A DNA stretch of 64,000 bases from Bacteroidales bacterium (GTDB taxonomy: Bacteria > Bacteroidota > Bacteroidia > Bacteroidales > GCA-2748055), in the NCBI GenBank assembly GCA_020636775.1, contig JACJXF010000006.1:37507-101506 (forward strand), given 5' to 3'. Of this stretch, positions 46,862-55,649 are shown in pieces. Positions within the stretch are counted from its first letter, which is position 1, and the number at the start of each line of letters is the position of its first letter. Below the pieces are notes generated by a model that had not been told where the DNA came from, did no database searches, and saw only the letters and a list, made by a program, of their open reading frames with translations. The translations under genes and the position numbers were made by a program.

Positions 46862-47202
46862 GCCTCAAATCGGAAATAGTAATCCTCACCTAAGGGATGT
46901 AAGCTGTTCTTACTCCACAAACTTTTCACCTTGACGGTAAATGGCTTACTGCCCTCAGGTAAAAGTTTCCGGTATATGAAATCTTACCGTGTAATTCTCA
47001 GATTATCAGCTTTATATAGCTGAATTACAATATTTTTTTTGAAATACGGTTTACCCTTTTACTCTCTTTTCCTGATTTATTCCGAATCAATCTACCTTCC
47101 TTTGCAGGATTTTCTAAACAATATGGTGTTTTAATTGTCTTATTATTGGTAAATTTGAAACTCATCACTAATTAACAAGAAAAATATCCTAATCCATAAA
47201 AT
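46862..47202. other. Intergenic region upstream of lpd
   Basis: After the ferredoxin terminator about 340 AT-rich bases precede lpd. A -7 box TAAATTTG lies at 47150-47157, about 45 bases before the lpd ATG, with no clear -33 partner. No tRNA, ORF or riboswitch-like structure is recognised. Confidence 0.55.
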
Positions 47203-48594
47203 ATGAAGTACGACGTTTTAATAATCGGTACAGGTCCCGGAGGTTACGTTGCCGCTATTCGGGCATCACAGCTTGGTTTAAAAGTTGGAGTTGTTGAGCG
47301 TGAATCGCTGGGAGGCATTTGTCTAAACTGGGGTTGTATCCCGACCAAATCCCTTCTCAAATCGGCCCAGGTACTTGATTATTTCAAACACGCGGAAGAT
47401 TATGGTATAAAACTGGAAGGAACTGCTAAACCTGATTTCGCTGCGGTTGTAGCAAGAAGCAGGGGAGTTGCCGATGGTATGAGCAAGGGAGTTCAATTCC
47501 TCCTCAAAAAAAACAAGGTTGAAGTAATAACGGGTACAGGAACGCTTACAGCTCCCGGAAAGGTTGAAGTAGTCTCTTCCGACGGTAAGAAAGAAGTGCA
47601 TGAGGCTGATCATATCATTCTTGCAACCGGTGCACGTTCAAGAGAACTTCCCAATCTGAAACAGGACGGTAAGAAAATCATCGGCTACCGCGAAGCCATG
47701 ACACTGCCAAAACAGCCTGAGTCTCTTATCGTTGTTGGATCAGGTGCCATAGGCAGTGAGTTTGCAAGCTTTTACAACAGTATGGGAACCCGGGTTACCC
47801 TGGTGGAGTTTTTACCCAACGTGGTTCCTGTCGAAGATGAAGAAGTTTCGAAACAGCTTGAGCGCTCATTCAAAAAGGCTGGTATGACGGTTCTGACAAG
47901 TTCAAACGTTAAATCGGTTGATACCAGCGGTAAGCTTTGCAAAGTGGTAATCGAAACTCCCAAAGGAGAAGAAGTACATGAAGCAGAAATAGTTTTATCG
48001 GCAGTGGGCATTGCTCCAAATACAGAAAATTTAGGACTGGAAAAGCTTGGTGTGGAAATGGAAAAAGGAAAAATAAAGGTGGATGAATTTTACCGCACCA
48101 ATGTAAAAGGGGTTTATGCCATTGGAGATATCGTGCATGGTCCTGCCCTTGCTCATGTTGCATCAGCCGAAGGAATTACCTGCGTTGAAAAGATTGCCGG
48201 GAAAAACCCTGAACCGGTTGATTACAGCAATATTCCCGGTTGTACATACTCCAATCCTGAAGTCGCTTCTGTTGGTATGACTGAAAAGGCTGCCAAGGAA
48301 GCCGGATATGAAATCAAAGTTGGGAAATTCCCTTATACTGCCTCAGGAAAAGCCAGTGCCGCAGGTGCAAAGGATGGATTTGTAAAGCTTGTGTTTGATG
48401 CCAAATACGGAGAATTGCTTGGTGCACATCTTATCGGATTCAATGTTACCGAAATGATAGCCGAACTGGTTGTTGCCCGTAAACTGGAAACCACCGCACA
48501 CGAAATAATAAAAGCTGTTCATCCTCACCCAACCATGTCAGAAGCAATTATGGAAGCAGCTGCAGCAGCTTATGGAGAGGTGATTCATTTATAA
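47203..48594 (+). CDS. lpdA: Dihydrolipoyl dehydrogenase
   Basis: A 463-residue FAD- and NAD-dependent disulfide reductase, E3 of the 2-oxoacid dehydrogenase and glycine cleavage systems. The FAD motif GTGPGGYVAA, redox-active disulfide GGICLNWGCIPTKS, NAD motif VVGSGAIGSEFASF, and catalytic His in HPHPTMSEAIMEA are intact. No E1 or E2 gene is adjacent, so it probably serves several complexes encoded elsewhere. It is convergent with the serpin gene. Confidence 0.96.
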   Translation: MKYDVLIIGTGPGGYVAAIRASQLGLKVGVVERESLGGICLNWGCIPTKSLLKSAQVLDYFKHAEDYGIKLEGTAKPDFAAVVARSRGVADGMSKGVQFLLKKNKVEVITGTGTLTAPGKVEVVSSDGKKEVHEADHIILATGARSRELPNLKQDGKKIIGYREAMTLPKQPESLIVVGSGAIGSEFASFYNSMGTRVTLVEFLPNVVPVEDEEVSKQLERSFKKAGMTVLTSSNVKSVDTSGKLCKVVIETPKGEEVHEAEIVLSAVGIAPNTENLGLEKLGVEMEKGKIKVDEFYRTNVKGVYAIGDIVHGPALAHVASAEGITCVEKIAGKNPEPVDYSNIPGCTYSNPEVASVGMTEKAAKEAGYEIKVGKFPYTASGKASAAGAKDGFVKLVFDAKYGELLGAHLIGFNVTEMIAELVVARKLETTAHEIIKAVHPHPTMSEAIMEAAAAAYGEVIHL

Positions 48595-48625
48595 TCCCAG
48601 TTATATTAAGACAAAAAGTTAATAC

Positions 48626-49846
48626 TTATTCATAGGAGGGCGAACCGAGCTTTCCTATGAAAAGTATGGCATTACTGTTTTTTTCTGTAATAAGGAAAAT
48701 AAAAGGCCTGTCGGCGGTGAACCAGTTACTTCCCGGACCTGCTGAGGTAACTTCAATTTCAACTACGGTCACAGCCGCGGCTTCGGTTCCTTTTTCATTC
48801 ACATCGATAAAAGACTGGTGAATTACTCTTGAGATCGCCAGATTGCCATCCGGATTTATTCCCGTGAAATCAGCACCTCCCCCGAAAGCAATTCCGAGAC
48901 CCATATCAATTAACGGAATATTGAGCAATTCCTTATAACCAAATTTGAATTTTGGAATTTTTATCACCATATCCCTCTTAGTGAATTTACTCTTCCAGCT
49001 TCCGAAATTTTCCGGGTTTAATTCAGAAATTATGTCTTCCGTAGTTTTTCCTTCCTGTGGCAGAAGTATATACATGCTGTAATTTCCGTTTCCATAAGGC
49101 AGTTCAATTGCCGATAACAGGTCGTTCCCGAAATACTGAATATCCGATTCCATTTGCATAAATTCGGTTTCAGTTGTTGCGCCGTTCTCCTTGTGAAAAA
49201 TGCCTGTTGAATTGTCCTTGTCATCAAAAGCATATTTCCAGGTACCATTGAAATAAATTGCGTTTATCAGATACATGACAGCATCGGCCGGGATTCCATC
49301 CAGAACATTCTGAATTTTATCATGTGTTTTAAGTGCACACCATGAATTGATTATATTTACGGAATTGGGATTTGCGAAATCAAGGTCACGAACATCAGCA
49401 TTGTAATATATTCTGTTGGTATCAATAAAGGTTTGCAGAACGGCGAATCCCTGCTTATACCAGATGGAATTGGCAATTTCAAGGGTGGTTTTGGGATCAG
49501 TCTTAAGTAAATAATCGATTAGTGACAGGTTTATGGAATTGATTTCTCCCCTTGAATACCCTGTAAATCCGAGCGTTTGCTCAAAGGCGGTTTTCGTATC
49601 GCCCTCAGCACCATTGTAGGTCATTCCCAGTGCGACGGCCACGCTTATCGGGGAAATCATGAAATTATCAGGACAGGTTTCCATTGAGCTGATTCGGGAA
49701 AACAACTCCAGCCCGAAATGACTGTCTGCATCTATGATTTCGGACGCTTTTTTATTGTCCAGCAGGTCCGGAACCGGATTTGGCACATTTTCTTTTTTAC
49801 ATGAAAAAAGGATTAATAAGGAAAGAGAAAAAAGAAGTGTTTTCAT
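48626..49846 (-). CDS. Serpin-family protease inhibitor (lipoprotein)
   Basis: A 406-residue serpin with a lipoprotein signal peptide (lipobox LFSC, Cys16). Core serpin motifs are NFMISPISVAVALGMTYNGAEGDT, NAIYFNGTWKYAF, and ADRPFIFLI near the C-terminus. The reactive loop hinge (351-360, EKGTEAAAVT) has the small residues required for an inhibitory serpin; by standard numbering P1 falls near Thr367 with Ser368 as P1'. It is probably tethered to the outer membrane and traps serine or cysteine proteases, from competitors, a host or self. It is convergent with lpdA. Confidence 0.93.
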   Translation of the reverse strand: MKTLLFSLSLLILFSCKKENVPNPVPDLLDNKKASEIIDADSHFGLELFSRISSMETCPDNFMISPISVAVALGMTYNGAEGDTKTAFEQTLGFTGYSRGEINSINLSLIDYLLKTDPKTTLEIANSIWYKQGFAVLQTFIDTNRIYYNADVRDLDFANPNSVNIINSWCALKTHDKIQNVLDGIPADAVMYLINAIYFNGTWKYAFDDKDNSTGIFHKENGATTETEFMQMESDIQYFGNDLLSAIELPYGNGNYSMYILLPQEGKTTEDIISELNPENFGSWKSKFTKRDMVIKIPKFKFGYKELLNIPLIDMGLGIAFGGGADFTGINPDGNLAISRVIHQSFIDVNEKGTEAAAVTVVEIEVTSAGPGSNWFTADRPFIFLITEKNSNAILFIGKLGSPSYE

Positions 49847-49943
49847 GGGAAAATTTTTTTCGAATGACTAGATACACTTACAAGACGAAAAAACCATTTA
49901 AGAGGTTGCGTTCTTTTAATTAGCGAATTTATTCATTTTAAGT

Positions 49944-52547
49944 TTATATTGAAAACCAGTACGAAAACTTTATCAGGAAAATATTCCCCGGCTTCAGATC
50001 CCATATTTGTTTCATAGAACGGGAAACAGAGCTTTCGGCAGGATCTGTCAGTCCGTTACGGCTGTCCGACCAGACTGCATAAAGAAATGATCCGGGTCTG
50101 TATTCCCATTTTAATACCAGGTTCGATCTGAATTCATGGAAATTAAAGTCTGGATTATTGACCGGACCCGTATAATTTTCATACCTGTCATAATAATTCT
50201 CTGCCGTTGGATTTGTAAGCTCTTTAAATTCTGAGTATAAACCCCTCGAAACAAAGGGTGATCCGTAATATTGAAATGAGAATTCGGGAGACAGGCTATA
50301 ATCAACCCGCAGCGTGAAGCTCAGGGTTTTTTGATCTATTTTACCAAGAATGTATCGTGTGCCAGTGGTTTCGGGAATGCTTGTCACAAATTGCAGCTCA
50401 TCTTTATTCCTGTTATAATCGGTGGAAACATCAATTTTAAGGGTGTTGAAGGGACGTATTGAGATATTCCCGCCAAGGCTGTACATATCTGCGGATCCCA
50501 TGCTTCTGTGTGTTACTTCATAATGTATGCCTGCATTCAGCTTTTTACTGTGATCAGATCCCAGATAGGCAAGTCCATTAACGGAGCCCGGAATTTTCAT
50601 GTCGGGTCCTCCCCTGAGAATGCGGCTGTCAATAGAAGTCGAATAAGCCAGAAAATTTAGACTGAAACTCCATTTGTTTTTAAAATCAGCCATGAAGGAT
50701 ACACGACTGCCCGATCCAAGGTATGTGCCGCCGAAATTCCAGTTGTTGTATTCTCTAAGCCCAATGGAATAGGAGCGAAAAACAGATACGGGTTGAACAA
50801 CAAAATACTTCAGTTCGCTGCTTTGGCTTATCTGATCAGACATCTGCATATAACCAATGTCGTTCAGTTCAAGTCCGGGAGATTTAAAATTAAGTCCGGT
50901 ATTGTACCTCCAGAGTCCTGATCCCTTTCCGATCCTGAGTTTTCCACCTGATCCTGATATATTTGAAGCTGTTGTATCATAATCAAGGTATCCGTTTCCG
51001 GGACGCTGAAAATACCGGGCTGAGGATTCCTGAAGTCTCTTAATCGACAGATTACTGCCATCTATATAACTTCCGACAAGCCGTGCATCGACAAAATATT
51101 TTTTTTCTTTCCAGTAATGCAATGCATCAAGACCTCCCGTGAAAGCATTCCTGCTCAGAAAATCCAGATGGGGAACATTTATGTTGCGGTTTACCGATGT
51201 CAGAATGCCGCCAATCATAGTCTCACCTGAATGATAGTCTTTCTGAACCCGTGCGATCATAAAATTACTAAGCGGCTCAGTTTTTATTTTCCCTTCATTT
51301 CCCTGCAGGTCTTCGGTAAGGCTGTACTCCGGCGATGTTATGCTTTGCAGGATTCCAAGAGAAAGTCCATCAGAGGTTTTGCCACTAATTTTCAAAGCGT
51401 TGAGTATGGTGGTATTTGGATTAGCTTTTGTGAAAAGGCTGTCATTTTCCGGTAACTGATAGGAAGGCGAATGCCCAATTCTCCTGGAATAGAATAAATT
51501 CAAATCATCGAATTCATAGGAAAAGATATTGCCGCCTTCCAGAAAAAAGGGCCTTTTTTCTTCATAGAAAGTCTCAAATGCTGAAAGGTTCATTACGGAA
51601 GGATCCGATTCAACCTGGCCAAAATCGGGATTAATGCTCAGGTCCATGGTAAAGTTACTGGATAAGCCTACCTTCATGTCCAAACCTGCATTTCCGTTCC
51701 AGCTTTTGCCCGACTCAGTAAAGGGGTTACCCGGCTGTTTCTCAAAAGTGCTAAGGTCACCGCGGGCATAAGGCATTATTTCAAATCTCCGGGATTTTTT
51801 CAAACCATCAATTCCCCTCAGTTCGCCAAAATTATACAAAACTCCAGGCCCGGTCAGTGACTGATACTCCCAGTCATTTTCCTCTGCAAGTCTGCCTATC
51901 CATCTCCAAACATGCAATCCCCAGACCTGTTCATCCTTGTTATCATATCTTAATTGGCTAAGCGGGATTTCCATTTCTGCAACCCAGGCATTTTGCTCCG
52001 TTCCAACTTTACCACTCCAGACCGGGTTCCAGTTTGGTGCAATTTCCATCGGGTTTGTGAGAACAAGGTCAACCTTTTGTCCATAGGCGGTAAGATCAAA
52101 TTCAAAGCCTGTTCTGTGATCATGATAGCTGTCAAAAGTAACACCAACCATATCCCCCTGAAATTCATCCCGCATTCCTGCATATTTCTGCGTTTTCTCA
52201 GGCTCATCGTCAAACGACCGGATTGCAACATAAATGTTTTTATCATCGAAAAGTATCTTAACCTGAGTGGCAAGACTGGGTATACCCCCTTCTGAAGGAA
52301 TAAACTGTATGAAATCGCCGGCCCAGTTACCCTGACTCCAGCAAGTGTCATCAAGAACGCCATCAATTACCGGTTTTTTTGTGTCAAGCCTTTGTGTATG
52401 ATAAACTTTCAATGGCCTGTTTTTTTGAGTAAATGCCAGACTGTCTTTTCCGGAAACACCGGATGTATCATTTTGAGCAGACGCCTTAGATGGTATTATC
52501 TGTAAAAAGGATGCCCAAAGCAGGCATTGAAAAATTATTAATTTCAT
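49944..52547 (-). CDS. DUF5916 outer-membrane protein with CBM9-like N-terminal domain
   Basis: An 867-residue protein: signal peptide (about 1-24), a carbohydrate-binding family 9-like domain (about 55-230, starting KKPVIDGVLDDTCW), then a long barrel-like domain (about 250-867) with SINPDFGQVESDPSVMNLSAFETFYEEKRPFFLEGG, the DUF5916 signature, and a terminal strand ending YWFSI. It is expected in the outer membrane. The family is often found beside peptidase or sigma genes in Bacteroidota, but no function is known to me. The ECF sigma gene is divergent upstream. Confidence 0.85.
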   Translation of the reverse strand: MKLIIFQCLLWASFLQIIPSKASAQNDTSGVSGKDSLAFTQKNRPLKVYHTQRLDTKKPVIDGVLDDTCWSQGNWAGDFIQFIPSEGGIPSLATQVKILFDDKNIYVAIRSFDDEPEKTQKYAGMRDEFQGDMVGVTFDSYHDHRTGFEFDLTAYGQKVDLVLTNPMEIAPNWNPVWSGKVGTEQNAWVAEMEIPLSQLRYDNKDEQVWGLHVWRWIGRLAEENDWEYQSLTGPGVLYNFGELRGIDGLKKSRRFEIMPYARGDLSTFEKQPGNPFTESGKSWNGNAGLDMKVGLSSNFTMDLSINPDFGQVESDPSVMNLSAFETFYEEKRPFFLEGGNIFSYEFDDLNLFYSRRIGHSPSYQLPENDSLFTKANPNTTILNALKISGKTSDGLSLGILQSITSPEYSLTEDLQGNEGKIKTEPLSNFMIARVQKDYHSGETMIGGILTSVNRNINVPHLDFLSRNAFTGGLDALHYWKEKKYFVDARLVGSYIDGSNLSIKRLQESSARYFQRPGNGYLDYDTTASNISGSGGKLRIGKGSGLWRYNTGLNFKSPGLELNDIGYMQMSDQISQSSELKYFVVQPVSVFRSYSIGLREYNNWNFGGTYLGSGSRVSFMADFKNKWSFSLNFLAYSTSIDSRILRGGPDMKIPGSVNGLAYLGSDHSKKLNAGIHYEVTHRSMGSADMYSLGGNISIRPFNTLKIDVSTDYNRNKDELQFVTSIPETTGTRYILGKIDQKTLSFTLRVDYSLSPEFSFQYYGSPFVSRGLYSEFKELTNPTAENYYDRYENYTGPVNNPDFNFHEFRSNLVLKWEYRPGSFLYAVWSDSRNGLTDPAESSVSRSMKQIWDLKPGNIFLIKFSYWFSI

Positions 52548-52674
52548 TATATCCGGGAAGGCTTGGTTATTTTGGTATATAAAGATAGATATTTTTGTTT
52601 CAGCTTATTATCATAACAACGCAACCCTTCAACATTTTAATTCATCTTATTTAGCAGAAAAAGCAGGATAGGTA

Positions 52675-52705
52675 TTTGTCCGGCCTGTTCATTGTTATAC
52701 TTTTA
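52675..52705 (+). promoter_or_regulatory. Promoter of the ECF sigma/barrel operon
   Basis: TTTG, a 19-base spacer and TACTTTTA match the consensus in spacing and in all but one base. The leader to the TTG start codon would be about 12 bases. Confidence 0.6.
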
Positions 52706-52723
52706 GAGAAAAATTGCTGAGAG

Positions 52724-53272
52724 TTGGCGGACGTACCTGAAAAAATAATTGAGGGCTGTAAGAAAGGCAAAAGCCGGGACCAGGAGGAGTTATATAAAAT
52801 TCTTTCCCCGGGGATGTATGGATTATGTCTTAAATATGCCAGTGACAGGGATGATGCCAGAGATATAATGCAGGATGGATTTATTAAGATGTTTCAAAAG
52901 ATTGAACAATATAGTGGCAAGGGATCCTTTGAAGGATGGGTTCGGAGAATAATGATAAACACCGCACTGGAAAAATATCGCAGCCAGGTTAATATGTATC
53001 CGCTGGATGAGAAAATTCCTCTTTCAGATGAAGGTATTAATACTACGATTATTGAAAAGCTGAATGCGGAAGATTTACTGACTTTGGTTCAGGAACTTAC
53101 TCCCAGGTACAGAATGGTTTTTAACCTGTATGCCATTGAGGGTTATAATCATAAGGAAATATCTGAAATGATGGGTATTTCAGAGGGAACATCCAAATCA
53201 AATTTATCAAGAGCCCGTCTGGTATTGCAGGAAAAGGTGAATGAACTGTATAAGGTCAGGGAAGAAAAGTAA
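52724..53272 (+). CDS. ECF-type RNA polymerase sigma factor
   Basis: A 182-residue sigma-70 family protein. Region 2 (about 20-90) includes YGLCLKYASDRDDARDIMQDGFIKMFQKI and SFEGWVRRIMINTALEKYR; region 4 (about 115-172) includes ELTPRYRMVFNLYAIEGYNHKEISEMMGISEGTSKSNLSRAR. It starts at TTG 52724, the only start before region 2. The next gene begins 1 base after its stop and encodes a membrane-anchored barrel protein, so the pair is probably a sigma/regulator unit. It is unrelated at operon level to the ECF gene at 5.2 kb. Confidence 0.93.
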   Translation: MADVPEKIIEGCKKGKSRDQEELYKILSPGMYGLCLKYASDRDDARDIMQDGFIKMFQKIEQYSGKGSFEGWVRRIMINTALEKYRSQVNMYPLDEKIPLSDEGINTTIIEKLNAEDLLTLVQELTPRYRMVFNLYAIEGYNHKEISEMMGISEGTSKSNLSRARLVLQEKVNELYKVREEK

Positions 53273-53273
53273 G

Positions 53274-54680
53274 ATGGAAGAGTTAAACAAACATATGGAT
53301 AAGATCTTCAGAGAGAAACTTGGAGATTACAGGCAGGAGCCTCCTGTGGAGATATGGGATGGGGTTAAGGCTGGTATTGCTGATAAATCAGGGAAAAAGG
53401 CCCTTGTTTTGCTCTGGAGAGCCGCTGCAGGAATTGCCCTGATAATTTCTGCCGGTGGATTATATTTTTATCTGAATCAAAATCATTCTCAGAATCTTGC
53501 AGGAGATAGCGCCATCACTCCTGAACACATTGAAAATTCTAGTTCTTCAGACGAAAAGATAAACAACAGCTCAGGTCTTTTACCTGAGAAAAGAAAGCCG
53601 GTTTCAGCAATGAATATTTCTTCCGAAGCCTTAAGTTATTCCGGAAATAGGCTGAAAACAAGGACAGAGACATCAGCTAAACCTTCAGGTTTAAAGATTA
53701 AACTAGACAAAATTACCGACAGCACGGAAGAAAATACAAGCGCGGATATTAAATCCGGAACGAAAATCATTTTGGGTGCAGCCATGCTTTATCATGCAAA
53801 ACAGGACTCAATCCCCCGAAAAACCTATCTCATGCAGGCAAACTGGGATATGCTTAAGGATAACTCCATAGCTGATGATGCAGTTAAGAACGCATATCCA
53901 GGATTAATCCTGAGTGCTCAGGTTTCACCAACATACTCCTACCGCGACATTGGATCGAATAGTTCAACGGATCCCTCTGTATTTAATGAGTCTGAAACAG
54001 GCAGATTAAATTATTCCGGGGGTTTGCAGATTGGTGTAAAAACATCTGAACGACTAAGTTTCCATGCGGGTATTATGTATGCACGGATTGGATATACCAT
54101 TAGCGGACTGGAGAGTTTTTCAGGAGGACAACTTGCCACAACCGGAGACATACTTTCAGGGGTTGAAAAGAGCGGGGCGGGAATTGAAATAAAAAATTCG
54201 ATTGGCAGCCTGAGTGCACCCTCTCCCGCAAATAAGCTGGTTGGAGTTAATCAGGCATCGCCAAAAGGAAAATACGAATATGCAGACCTTTCATCGCCTG
54301 TTATTCCTACCTATACTGCTGACGGAAAGGTAGAACAACTGTTTCAGTATTTGGAAGTCCCTTTCTTGCTCAGGTACAGACTGATTGATCAGAAGTTCGG
54401 AATGAACCTTCTTGGTGGTCTCAGTACCAATATCCTCGTTGCAAACTCTGCCGTGCTTGTAACTGAAACTCAAAATACCGATCTAAGCACCTCCGGAATT
54501 CGGAGTTTTAATTACCTGGGAAATTTAGGACTGGGATTTGACTATGCCATAACTAAAGATTTGCTCATTACCCTGGAGCCCCAGTTTAAATACTTCCTGA
54601 ATTCCATCAATGCTGACAATCTTATCTCCAGCCGGCCTTATACTTTTGGGATATTTACGGGGGTGAGGTTTGTGTGGTAG
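53274..54680 (+). CDS. Membrane-anchored outer-membrane-barrel-like protein, putative sigma regulator
   Basis: A 468-residue protein with an odd topology. Residues 1-45 are soluble and charged (DKIFREKLGDYRQEPPVEIWDGVKAGI), like short anti-sigma N-termini in Bacteroidota. Residues about 47-70 form a membrane helix. A Ser-rich linker follows, and from about 210 to the end come barrel-like strands (LILSAQVSPTYSYRDIG, SGGLQIGVKTSERLSFHAGI, YLEVPFLLRYRL) ending GVRFVW with an aromatic last residue. The ATG at 53274 lies 1 base past the sigma stop. I infer that the N-terminus holds the sigma factor and the distal part senses the envelope. Confidence 0.75.
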   Translation: MEELNKHMDKIFREKLGDYRQEPPVEIWDGVKAGIADKSGKKALVLLWRAAAGIALIISAGGLYFYLNQNHSQNLAGDSAITPEHIENSSSSDEKINNSSGLLPEKRKPVSAMNISSEALSYSGNRLKTRTETSAKPSGLKIKLDKITDSTEENTSADIKSGTKIILGAAMLYHAKQDSIPRKTYLMQANWDMLKDNSIADDAVKNAYPGLILSAQVSPTYSYRDIGSNSSTDPSVFNESETGRLNYSGGLQIGVKTSERLSFHAGIMYARIGYTISGLESFSGGQLATTGDILSGVEKSGAGIEIKNSIGSLSAPSPANKLVGVNQASPKGKYEYADLSSPVIPTYTADGKVEQLFQYLEVPFLLRYRLIDQKFGMNLLGGLSTNILVANSAVLVTETQNTDLSTSGIRSFNYLGNLGLGFDYAITKDLLITLEPQFKYFLNSINADNLISSRPYTFGIFTGVRFVW

Positions 54681-54687
54681 GATTTTG

Positions 54688-54823
54688 AAGGAAGAAGGCA
54701 GAAGGTAGAAGGTAGAAGGAATGCCCATTCACCCATTCACCCATTCACCCATTCACCCATTTACCCATTCACCCATTCACCCATTAAATTTTAGAAGTAA
54801 ACAAGAATGTGAGCCCATTCACC
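54688..54823 (-). repeat. Composite tandem-repeat element, copy B (inverted relative to copy A)
   Basis: Read on the minus strand it has the same order as copy A: head (ggtgaatgggctcacattct ... ACTTCTAAAATTT), eight 8-base units of AATGGGTG type (54722-54785), then about four 7-base CCTTCTA-type units. It begins 7 bases after the stop codon of the barrel gene. Copy number differs from copy A (8 against 10 octamers, about 4 against 6 heptamers). Confidence 0.9.
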
Positions 54824-54898
54824 GAAGCTTCAGCGTAGGTGAGCACTCATTCCCTTGATCCCGCGGAAGTATAAAAGTCAAAGATCATACTATCTTTC

Positions 54899-54926
54899 AA
54901 AATCCGGATTAAAAGAGCTAAATTTG
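54899..54926 (+). promoter_or_regulatory. Promoter of arsC
   Basis: TTTC, an approximately 20-base spacer and TAAATTTG (54919-54926) match the consensus, about 18 bases before the ATG. Confidence 0.55.
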
Positions 54927-54943
54927 ACCGGAAAATAAAGTCA

Positions 54944-55369
54944 ATGAAGGAACTGAAAATTCTAATCCTATGTACAGGAAACAGTTGTCGAAGCCAGATG
55001 GCTCAGGGATGGCTGCAATCCTTTGATAAAAACCTGAAGGTATATTCGGCCGGTACTCAGGCTTCAGGAAAGCTTAATCCAAAGGCGGTTATGGTTATGA
55101 ATGAAGCCGGGATTGATATTTCCCATCATAGCTCTGACCCCGTGGATTTATATCTGGGTGAGGAATGGGATTACGTTATTACGGTTTGTGGAGGAGCCCA
55201 TGAATCATGTCCGACATTTAACGGGAAGGTCAAAAACCGTCTGCACATGGGATTTGAGGATCCATCGGACACCATTGGAAGTGAGGAGTTTATATTGTCT
55301 GAATTCCGAAGGATAAGGGATGAAATAAAAACTGAGTTCAGGGAATTTTATAAGGGCCTGCCAAAGTAA
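54944..55369 (+). CDS. arsC: Arsenate reductase, low-molecular-weight phosphatase type
   Basis: A 141-residue ArsC of the thioredoxin-coupled family. The P-loop CTGNSCRSQMAQ carries the nucleophilic Cys, and the redox Cys pair lies in CGGAHESCP. It reduces arsenate to arsenite in the cytosol. No arsenite efflux gene or ArsR regulator is adjacent, so it may serve a general detoxification role or be an orphan. It has its own promoter, and REP-like repeats follow directly after its stop. Confidence 0.92.
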   Translation: MKELKILILCTGNSCRSQMAQGWLQSFDKNLKVYSAGTQASGKLNPKAVMVMNEAGIDISHHSSDPVDLYLGEEWDYVITVCGGAHESCPTFNGKVKNRLHMGFEDPSDTIGSEEFILSEFRRIRDEIKTEFREFYKGLPK

Positions 55370-55374
55370 TTTAA

Positions 55375-55415
55375 AAAGCGCGGATCCCGCGCAGCGGGAA
55401 CACTAATTACGCAAA
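55375..55415 (-). repeat. REP-like palindromic intergenic repeat, copy 2
   Basis: On the minus strand TTCCCGCTGCGCGGGATCC and GCGCTT align with copy 1 (TCCCGCAAAGCGG, GCGCTTA), and TTGCGTAATTA precedes it. CCCGC-GCA-GCGGG forms a hairpin. It lies between arsC and prfC, facing away from copy 3. Confidence 0.5.
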
Positions 55416-55504
55416 GGAAATGCGGTAATGCTAGTCTGAATTTTCTGCGAAGATTCAATAAAATCAGAATGAATTTCAATAATAAGTTTTAAGTCAAAAT
55501 ATTA

Positions 55505-55556
55505 ATTGCGTTTTCCAACTGCGAATCTTGCGTCACGCTAAGCGTGATTGCACTTA
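55505..55556 (+). repeat. REP-like palindromic intergenic repeat, copy 3
   Basis: Contains TTAATTGCGTTTTCC and CGTCACGCTAAGCGTGATTG, closely matching copy 1. TCACGCT and AGCGTGA form a 7-base hairpin. With copy 2 it makes an inverted pair about 90 bases apart. Confidence 0.5.
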
Positions 55557-55649
55557 TCCTTATTAATTCCTGGCATAATTATCAAACAATATGTCGGGTT
55601 CTTAAAAAAATCCCGGCAAACTAAACTTAAAAACATCAGGAAAATTTCA

